This document shows, piece by piece, positions 56,133 to 64,000 of a stretch of 64,000 nt of DNA. Source of the stretch: Gigaspora margarita (taxonomy: Eukaryota; Glomeromycota; Glomeromycetes; Diversisporales; Gigasporaceae); contig WTPW01000158.1 in the NCBI GenBank assembly GCA_009809945.1, positions 534,045 through 598,044 of the forward strand, written 5' to 3'. Numbering within the stretch: position 1 is the first letter of the stretch; each line of letters starts with the position of its first letter. A program made the position numbers and the translations under genes. Under the pieces are notes generated by a model. The model was not told the DNA's origin. It ran no database searches and saw nothing but the letters and a program-made list of their open reading frames with translations.

Positions 56133-56940
56133 GTTGGAGATGATGCTGAAATCAGATGATGCTGAAATCCACGTGATCGCTATATCATCAGATTTTCTAA
56201 AATTTCTGAAAATCATGTAAACAATCGATCTACACTACATAATCAAAACAATCGAATAGGATCGGTAAGAGTGAGGTTAATTCAATATATTCCTATATAC
56301 TGCATAAAATCGTATTCTTGACATCTATATATAAAAGTCTTTCTAACTGTATCAAAACAGTGACCCTAACCCTAAACATAAGGCAAATTTTTTTTAGTAG
56401 TTTTATAGATGCTTTTTGCCTCATAGTTAGAGTTAGGGTTAGGGTCACTTTTTGATACAGTTAAAAGATCTTTTATATATAGATATCAAGAATGCGATTT
56501 ATGCAGTATATAGACATTAGAGTTCCTTAAATTCAAATCAAATCAAATATTGGGTCAATTTGAATTTGATCAAATCAAATTGACCCTGATTTGAATTTGA
56601 TTTGATTCAAATATTTGGATTTGAATTTGATTTGAATTTGAATTTTTAATAGTAATTTTCAAATCAAATCAAATATTTGTCAAATCAAATCAAATTTGGA
56701 CAGATTTGAATTTGATCAAATCAAATATAGTCAAATTTGAATTTGAATTTGATCAAATATTTGATTCAAATATTTGAAGATCAAATCAAATTGCGGAACT
56801 CTAATAGACATATTGACTAGTTATAGCATTCAATGTAGTATAGATTGATTGTTTACATGATTTTTGGAAATTTTAGGAAATCTGATGATACAAAGATCAC
56901 GTGAATTTTAGCATTATCTGATTTCAGCATAATCCCTGAC
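56133..56940. mobile_element. Large palindromic element with telomere-like words at the hairpin tip
   Basis: The arms start GTTGGAGATGATGCTGAAAT and end with the complement of GTCAGGGATTATGCTGAAAT. Both carry CACGTGATC, CATGTAAACAATC and TATACTGCATAAA. Near the centre GACCCTAACCCTAA (56363-56376) faces TTAGGGTTAGGGTC (56433-56446). AATAAAT on both sides may be the TSD. The MITE at 56520-56801 interrupts the right arm. Confidence 0.78.
56520..56801. mobile_element. Iterated-word MITE, GATTTGAATTT family, copy 3
   Basis: The ends GAGTTCCTTAAATTC and ATTGCGGAACTC are inverted and flanked by TA (56518-56519, 56802-56803). It is nearly identical to 9971-10250, so the insertions are recent or the copies are conserved by conversion. 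Confidence 0.88.
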
Positions 56941-58060
56941 AATAAATATATAAATTATTTTGGAAAGAGTAGAATAAGTATATTGCTCCAGCCTTTTTTG
57001 TTATTAACTTACTCCCTATCTGCTATAGTGTTACTGGATATAACCTTTTTTTTAATATATAAGTAAAATGCTTCTATTTATCAACTAGCTTTACAACTTA
57101 CTAGATTAGGTCTAAGACTAAGAAATACTACAAAATCAAATATTAAGAAGAGTAAAAAAATTATTTAAAGAAGTTACAAATGACAACAAATAACTAATAA
57201 AATAAGAAAAAAACAAGAAAAGCAAAAAGATTATGCAAAAAAAATATAATTGAAATATATAAGATAGAATCATATTCTTTTATATAGGTCTAATTTTGAA
57301 ATATTGTACATTGTAAAATTGGACCCCAAAGTATTATTACAATATATTAGTGCAGTAATAGACCAGATTTTGTATATGATCTTGTCTGCACCTATATTTA
57401 GATTAAATGATTACCTTATTTTTTATTTTTTTTTGATGATCATGTCATACTTTATTTAAAAGAATATAGCTACATATGCAAATACTAGTCTAATTCCGAT
57501 GCTAAGCATCTTGCAATTAAAGTACGGCTCACCCGGTTACCATAGGCACCTATGTGCTACCTGCCAAAGTAGAATTCGTCTCCCTAACTAACATAGGTGC
57601 AATTACCTAATTAGTCATATCACTGACACTGTTCTACATCTGGTCATGATCAAATTAACTAGGTTCCACCAACTCCTTATACCTGTATTTATCCATTTTT
57701 CGATTTCATCTACTACTATTTTCTACATTCCTCCCATTCTTTTTTAACTCTCAAAATTTTCACTTTATAATTCCTTCTTTTCTTGATCAGGAATGTTGAC
57801 ATCCCTGGGTAGTTCTCTTCTTTAGTCAACCCTTTTGTTCTTTTTTCTTTTTTGTCAATTCCACTAGAACCTTTAACTGAGCCTCGTATAGCATCTTATT
57901 TTGTCTTTGCTAATATGCTGATAGCTTTCTTCTATTTGATTATCTTTTCATATCTGTTCTTCCATATTGTCTCCTGGAACAAATCCATCCATTTTTCTAG
58001 CCAGGAGGCTAAAATTGAGTTGATTGATTTTTGCCTAATTGGAAAACAATCTAGGGCTAA

Positions 58061-58303
58061 TCATACAGTAAGCGAGATTATCCCTCTAGCTAGCTTCTCT
58101 GTTCTCTCATATGCAGAAGTACCATTGACTAATAATATAGAGGTTAATTGTTCAGCGCAGATTTCAGCTTTCTCTTCTATATTTAGCAAGAACCATATTT
58201 CTTTGATGATATCTTCTTCTTTTACTTTCCATATCTCATCATCACATTTACAACAGGTTAAGTGTTTGAAAGATTCTTCTTCCATGTTACATCTAGGGCA
58301 CAT
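58061..58303 (-). pseudogene. LINE C-terminal zinc-binding (zf-RVT-like) motif
   Basis: CPRCNMEEESFKHLTCC gives C-x2-C, His and Cys in the spacing common at the C-terminus of plant and fungal LINE polyproteins, followed by EIWKVKEEDI. It lies downstream of RNase H in the same direction. Confidence 0.65.
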
Positions 58304-58458
58304 GAACTCTTTGTATAGTATGTAGAGATCTCTTTTTCACTTTTGTAATGTCAGAAGAAGGCGGTTTACAGCTTTAAATCTAAAGGACCATTTTTTATTG
58401 TTTTAAAGCAGAAGGCTCTGAACTTTCTTGTTGCACACCAAATATTCTTGAAGGCCTT

Positions 58459-59199
58459 CTAGTCTTTTTTCTGGTCTCTTTTTTGGTGGGTAGCATCTTT
58501 TCTGTGTCTAATAAAAGTCCATTCCGCCTTATAAAATATGCTAGTCCATTCCTTGACAAATTGTCTAACTGGAATTTCAATACTGTGATTAAGCCATAAT
58601 GGTTGAAAGATCCTTGCTATTGAGCCTTCTTTGGAGAGTGATGTAATTTCTGTATCACTTCTTCCTTCTTTGGTGATGATATCTGCTCTTTTGTTTAGGA
58701 GATCTCTGGAATGAGCTTTGACTTTAATAACCTCTACCTTCAGGTCTTTTGTTTTAATATTGTCCCTTATTTTTCCAACTATACCTCCATTTTTAACCTT
58801 GAACCACTTATGGAAGGATTTCTTTCTTTCTAGATTTACAATTATTTGTACTGCTACTTGACTGTCCGTGTAGATATTTACTTTGCTTCCTTGAGGCGTA
58901 ACTAATAAAGCTATTAGAATTGCTGCCAGTTCAACTCTTGTCAATAAGAACTATCCCATTAGTTTTCCTTTAATCTCATGTACTATTCTACTATTACTAT
59001 CTATTTGTACTGTACCGTACCCTCCACTAAGTCCTTCTTCTAAACCTCCCCCGAGTGAGCCATCTGTATAGAATGATATATCTTTTAGAGCTATATTTTT
59101 GAGTAAGATATTATTAATTTCTTTTCTTTTTTGTGGGTTAAGGACCATTTTGTATATTATTTCCTCCTCTAAGCTCCTTATTTCTATATAGTTTCGCAT
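58459..59199 (-). pseudogene. LINE RNase H domain
   Basis: FYTDGSLGGG gives the first catalytic Asp, RVELAAILIAL holds the Glu, IYTDSQVAVQI the second Asp, and VKAHSRDLLNKRADI the last motif (KAH, then N-x-x-AD with the final Asp). A stop near 58948 separates the first motif from the rest. All four acidic residues remain readable, but no continuous frame exists. Confidence 0.85.
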
Positions 59200-60527
59200 T
59201 ACGGTCTCTTGTTCTCGTGTTAATATCTCACTTCTGATTTGAGTTACATTTTCAAGCTTCTTTTTCCTATTAAAAGATCCCAGCCTTCAGGTCTATGTTT
59301 TATCCAAGAACTGATATTCTGTACATTTTTAGTATTCAACCTCAGAGTGCCATTGGTATCTTTTCTATATATTCATACTCAGTTAGTGCTACTAGTATTT
59401 CTGGGCATGTTTTCTTTGTTTTCCTCTTTATTCTGCTATATCTAGGACAGCACAATTGTCCTTTTTTTCTTTCTACTCTTCCTAGTACTATCTGGTTGGA
59501 TTCTCTGATATGGCTGAGGACCCATTCTTTTCTGCTTCTTTTTTTTGTAATAGGGCATTTCTTTTCTATTATTTGATTCTGGATCCTACTAGTATTTGCA
59601 TATTGAGCTAAAACTTTTCTTGTTAAGGGGTCTTCTATGACTAAAGCTTCCAACCTTTTGAACCAAATAGGAATTCAGCCTTTGGGATTGAGATTTCTTA
59701 TTTTCTTTAGTTGATGCCATGTCAACAGGGTAGAGTCATCGCCTATGATAATCTGTTCTAGTGACCAAATTTCTAGGTTTCTTAGCTCTTCAAATTACCA
59801 TTCCAACTATTCTCTCTTAGCAGAGATTTTATTTCCTTTTTTTTTGTCCCAATCTTTCAATATTTTCTAGTCCATTTCTACTAGACTGCTATGTACTAAT
59901 ATTTTAATTTGTTTGCTTCCAACAATATTGATGTATTTAGATTGCATAACCAATTTAGACATGCTATCTCTTTTTCTTCTAACTGACATATGGGATCTGC
60001 TGATACAAGGTCAAGTTGTGCTCCTATTAATCTTAGTCTTGTTATATCACCTGCTAGCCCTAAGCTGTTTAGTCTTACGAACTACTCAGATATCATGTAC
60101 TCGAGGTGTCTTTGCCAGAGCAATTTGGCTCTCATAATAATGTTGTGAAAGATGTGTGCATGGGCTGTTGATCTATTTGCACCTGCCTTCCACTTGATTA
60201 CCTGTATCATAGGGCTTTGGATTAAATCATACTTTTTTTTGGACAGCATGTGAATGTTTAGTCTATATTCTAATCGCGGAAAAAGGATTTTGTTATTGAT
60301 ATATTTAGCCTATTCAACTGATATACTCTTCCCTTTGATCAGGTTCACTAGTCCTGAGAATTCTTTTCTTAATCTGGTTTTACATATTTTTCTGGCCCCT
60401 AAGGGGGGTATCCAGATTCCCAAGTACCTGGTCATTTCCTTAGCTCCTTTTGCTACTATGTCACTCTTTTCTTTCTGCAGGTGGATCTTTTTAGAATAGT
60501 TTGAGTTTTTTGTATTAAATGAGATGA

Positions 60528-61182
60528 GTTATGTTTTTCTCATATTTAGTGTAATACTGTTAATATCAAAAAATTTCTCAGCAATGCCCACTATCTTCTG
60601 GAGATCATTTTGAGAATCAGCGAGAAGGACTGTGTTGTCTGTGTAGGATATACAGGCCCTGTAACTTTTCTGTCTTGGGTTACATTCTGTAAAGGGTTTA
60701 TTGGCCATTGCACCTTTAGGACTGCTCCTAGTCCTGTTTGTTATAAATAACATAGCAGGGGGTCAAAATAGATTCTCCAAAGTAGAGGGACACTACTTCT
60801 CTCTGATCAATTCCTTCGGTAGCTTGGAGGCTCTCAGTGAGCCCATGCTTGGTTATAATTTTGATATGTCTATTCCTAAACAGGTTTATAAGAAGCCTAA
60901 TTAGATGTGTAGGCATTTTAATTCTTAAGAGTGCTACTTCCAATCCTTTGAGAAAAACACTATCGAATGCCTTTTTGATGTCCAAGAACAATGACCAAAG
61001 TTCCTAGTTACTCTCCTGGGCTCCTGAATGGGGTCTAAGGTGTTTTCTCTATTTAGACCTGCAAAGTTTGGTCCTTTTAAGATTCTATGTTCAATTATAA
61101 TTTTACTTATCCTTTTTTGGAGAATTCTAAAATAACACTTTTGCACTATTTCTAATAGCATAATCAGACGCATACTCTGCAA
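60528..61182 (-). pseudogene. LINE reverse transcriptase core (mutated active site)
   Basis: FLDIKKAFDSV (motif A, first Asp) lies about 60990-60958. A motif-B-like EGIDQ follows near 60812. In the next frame ISYTDNTVLLADS stands where Y-x-DD is expected, so the second Asp of the active site is Asn (GAC to AAC, again G to A). Stops and shifts separate the blocks. The domain cannot work. Confidence 0.82.
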
Positions 61183-61430
61183 AGTAAGATCCTACTCTGC
61201 CAACTTGGAGATTGGAAAAATTATTCTGATCTTCTATTTTCTTGGATATATCCCTTCTCTTGTGATCTCGTTGAACATATCTAGCAAATATTGCTTCATT
61301 GTTTTTCTGATTGCCTTAGAAGTGTATACCCAATTCTGGAGAGTCCTGGAGCTGATGAATTTTTGGTTTGTACTATAATTTCCTCCCAATTCTCAATTGT
61401 GATCTCTCTGTGTACAGGGGTGTACCAACT

Positions 61431-61684
61431 AGTGTTTAAAATAGAAATTTTAATTTACTGGTACATGTACCTGTAATATAAAAAAATACCAGTTCAAAAA
61501 AAAAAAATTTGCATTAGTAGAAAATGATCATCAGATCATTGGGGGCACATAGATGCATGCACCGGTTACTTCAAAAAATTCCAGATCATGCACCATTTGT
61601 TGCACTGGCCCAATTTTAAAATACCGGTATATGCAATATAAAAAACGGTAAATCTGAATTTTTATCATGCTATTTTATACACTG
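61431..61684. mobile_element. hAT-type MITE inside the LINE (TSD GTACCAACT)
   Basis: The ends AGTGTTTAAAATAG and CTATTTTATACACTG are imperfect inverted repeats. GTACCAACT is on both sides (61422-61430, 61685-61693), 8 bp of TSD plus one base of end ambiguity. TACTGGTACATGTACC and ACCGGTATATG words lie inside. Confidence 0.85.
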
Positions 61685-62902
61685 GTACCAACTCTCCTTG
61701 ATCCAGTCTTTGGATTTGTATTCTTCCTGCCAGTTTGTATTTGCTTCAACAGTAGATCTCTTGTTTGCATTATATTGATTATTGGAGTAATCTTTTACCT
61801 CCTTCTTAACTTCGTCTGGTTCATATATCATGTGATTCTGACTTGTTAGTCTTACTGTTTGATCATTACCATCTATGTGTTTAACTCTTTCATTCTGTAT
61901 TCTTTCCCATGGTCTTTCTAGAAGACTATTTGTATATGTCTTTTCTCTTTGCCAGTCATGCCATACCTTTTCTCTACGTAGCCTCTAATTTCTTGTTCTT
62001 TGGCTCTTCGAAGCTTTGTTATTATCTTTTTTCTAGGATCTTGATCCATGCCTTAGTTTCATCTACCCACTTATTTGACCAGTGGCTTTCTAGCTTCAGA
62101 ATTGTTGCTTCGTTGTAGTTGTTGGCCCTAGATATAAGTCTGTTTTCTTATATAGCTTCCTGTATATCAATTTTTTTTACCTATGTTCTGTGTTGCTCTT
62201 CTTACAAGTTTTCGTAGGGCCTTTACCCATCTGTATCTGGGGTTCTATATTACTACTTTTTTCTTTTCTTCTGTTGTATTTTTGATCTTTTTTCAAGGTA
62301 TAGTGTTACTTGCCGCCTTGTTAATCCATTCTACTATATTCTCCTAGTAGGTATTTATTTTCGCTTCCCTGGATATCTCTATATCATCTGTATGAGCTTC
62401 CTTCTTTGACTTATTACTACTTTCCTTCATATAGCACTCAGATAACCTCTCAAAATTTTTTCAATCTTCTTTGCTCGCTTTATCGTACATATATATCTTT
62501 TTTTCCTGTGTGTTCACATTGTTAATGCTATTTCTAGGTTTTGTTCCTGGGTTTGGTAAAAATGTCTACCCAAATCAATTGGTGGTCACTTCCAGTACAA
62601 AGCTCCATCTTCTCACTGTCGCTATTACAGACAAGGCTTTTTAGATCATTGTCTACCCAAATATAGTTTATTCTAGAGCTTGATTTTCTATTTGTTCAAG
62701 TAAAGTTTGTAGTAAGAGGATTGATTATCCTGTAGATATCAGCGAAGCCAATTCTTTTAAGCTATTTACTAAGAGAGGAATTCGTGTATCTTTCTGTATT
62801 GTTCTTATCTAATAGGTCTTATTGGTTCTCTCTTGTATTAAGATTCTCTTCTATTATTATTCTAGTATTGAGACTTTTTTTACAATGCTTGAGTATAATT
62901 CT

Positions 62903-63280
62903 TTACTGTATTTCTCTTTGTACCTCAGGGTCATTAGAAGGCATGTAAATGATCCAGATAATAAGTTTTATGCCTTTAAAACAAAAGACACATCTTAGCG
63001 TATATGTGTTGGGTGTGCTAAATTCAGATAAGTGTTTGTGCCAATTTTTATGAATGAGAATTGCAACCCCTGAGCCTTTCTTTTTTGTAATTACTTTGCG
63101 AGTGCAATATATTCTGTAGTGTTTAAGGTCTATTTTATTATAAGAAAGCTTTTTGTCCCTCAAGTTAGTTTCAGACATTTCTATTATATCGTAGTTCTCA
63201 CGGTATCCAAAGTCTATTAATTCCTGTAATTTATATATATTGTCTCTAAGTCCATTAATATTATAAAACCCTAACTTCAA
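62903..63280 (-). pseudogene. LINE apurinic-type endonuclease domain (partial)
   Basis: ATG at 63280 starts FYNINGLRDN (Asn motif), then DIIEMSETNL with the catalytic Glu, KKGSGVAILIHKNW, and IYMPSND before a stop at about 62903. These are the first four motifs of EEP-type LINE endonucleases, which nick the target DNA to prime reverse transcription. The remaining motifs (G-D-F-N, S-D-H) are not in one frame. Confidence 0.85.
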
Positions 63281-63601
63281 AAAGTTCCTATTAATTTCCT
63301 CTAACTCTTTCTTGAGTTGCTGTAGTGACCTTTCACTCCGAGCAGCAGTTAATTCAACTGGGGCGCCTGTTAGGATCAGTTGGGAGGCGTTACCTCCCTT
63401 TCTGATTCAATTCAGTCTATACGAGCTATTAATCTCTCTGGAATGTCACTTTTCGTTTTGAGTATAGATTTAATGTGAGGTCTAGGTGCGAAGAGTTTCT
63501 CTTGTTTTCTTTTCTTCAGTTTTTCTTTGGAGGTCTTTTTCATCACCTATACTTGGATATTTGCCTTTTCTGTCTTGTAAGTATATGATTGAAGTATTTC
63601 T

Positions 63602-63841
63602 TCAGGGTCTCTCTGTTCTCCATCTACCTTTTGAGTGAGATAATATAGGGTCTCTTATCTTTTCAAATTGATTATCTATCCATTCTAATCGTGTCTTATA
63701 GTAATATATCATTTTGTTAAGCGCTTGGGCCAAATCATTTCTGGACTCAAAGTAAATTGTGGCCCGTTCTCTCTGATTTTTATTGCTATTCATACTGATA
63801 TCCACTGCCTTAGCCTTAATTAAGTTGTCTGAGGAGTGCAC
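63602..63841 (-). pseudogene. LINE ORF1-like fragment
   Basis: An open frame of 79 codons, basic and helical (ERATIYFESRNDLAQALNKM), upstream of the endonuclease on the same strand. The position suggests the ORF1/Gag-like protein. The sequence itself is not diagnostic. Confidence 0.35.
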
Positions 63842-64000
63842 TCTCTGTAGCTGTTTTCGGTATATTGTAAATTAATGCTTTGAATTCTTTTCTTTCATTG
63901 AGTGTCTCATCTTTGAATTCTCCTGGAGTAATTCTAAGCATTTTGCCACTTTCTAGATGCACTGACTAGCTTTTTTCAAGTGCATAGCATCTGGAATTAT

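Larger units (their letters stand above)
57415..64000 (-). mobile_element. LINE (APE endonuclease, RT, RNase H), decayed, runs past the right edge
   Basis: Reading leftward from the right edge: an ORF1 fragment (63841-63602), apurinic-type endonuclease (63280-62903), RT blocks (61182-60528), RNase H (59199-58459), a CCHC-like C-terminal motif (58303-58061), a non-coding 3' part, and an A-rich tail (complement of 57416-57440) after an AATAAAG. The whole is strewn with stops and shifts and is interrupted by a MITE at 61431-61684. The domain order with RNase H after RT suggests the I/Tad-like branch. The base composition is less AT-rich than the neighbours. Confidence 0.85.

Noticed and set aside
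57852..60499. Several plus-strand frames of 60-157 codons
   Set aside because: They are antisense to RNase H, zinc motif and RT of the LINE, which carry recognisable motifs on the minus strand.

Overview
The window reads as nuclear DNA from a very AT-rich, repeat-laden eukaryote, most likely a fungus. The repeat types (a DIRS-type YR retrotransposon, an RNase-H-bearing LINE, many small inverted-repeat elements), the short introns and the style of the multi-copy proteins suggest an arbuscular mycorrhizal fungus (Glomeromycotina, Rhizophagus-like). The species assignment is inference from style only. Scattered N bases show a draft assembly.

Only one gene looks intact: a seven-exon S9-family (prolyl-oligopeptidase-like) serine peptidase on the minus strand at 43229-46522. 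Joining the GT-AG exons read from the sequence gives 675 codons with no stop. The catalytic Ser, Asp and His lie in three different exons, and the Asp lies in a 34-nt exon.

Layout. 0-2.4 kb: inverted-repeat elements, a SINE-like repeat and a hAT-type MITE. 2.7-4.5 kb: a decayed Rep/superfamily-3-helicase-like gene broken by two TA-flanked MITEs. 4.5-11.4 kb: a SINE-like family in several copies (one tandemly duplicated next to an N), TA-type MITEs, an AT minisatellite and a polypurine tract. 11.85-16.45 kb: a full-length but inactivated DIRS-1-type tyrosine-recombinase retrotransposon with inverted terminal repeats and an internal complementary region. It sits inside a small ORF and carries a hAT MITE in its own RT/RNase H frame. 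17.2-18.9 kb: nested inverted-repeat elements with telomere-like motifs. 20-20.9 kb: a Merlin/IS1595-like transposase pseudogene. 21-33 kb: mostly non-coding repeats and MITEs (hAT-, Harbinger- and mariner-type, plus a 942-bp element with a 9-bp TSD). 34.1-37.4 kb: a decayed multi-copy protein gene, possibly DUF6589-like. 37.5-43.2 kb: low-complexity DNA, a piggyBac-type MITE and a possible solo LTR. 43.2-46.6 kb: the peptidase gene. 47.5-57 kb: large palindromic elements and degenerate repeats. 57.4 kb to the right edge: a decayed LINE on the minus strand.

Two threads run through the window. First, at least a dozen non-autonomous elements can be delimited to the base by target-site duplications, and several nest inside one another or inside decayed genes, so a relative insertion order can be read. 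Second, four unrelated decayed coding regions carry stop codons where tryptophan is expected (about ten TGA and three TAG), which suggests a recurrent G-to-A process on the coding strand.
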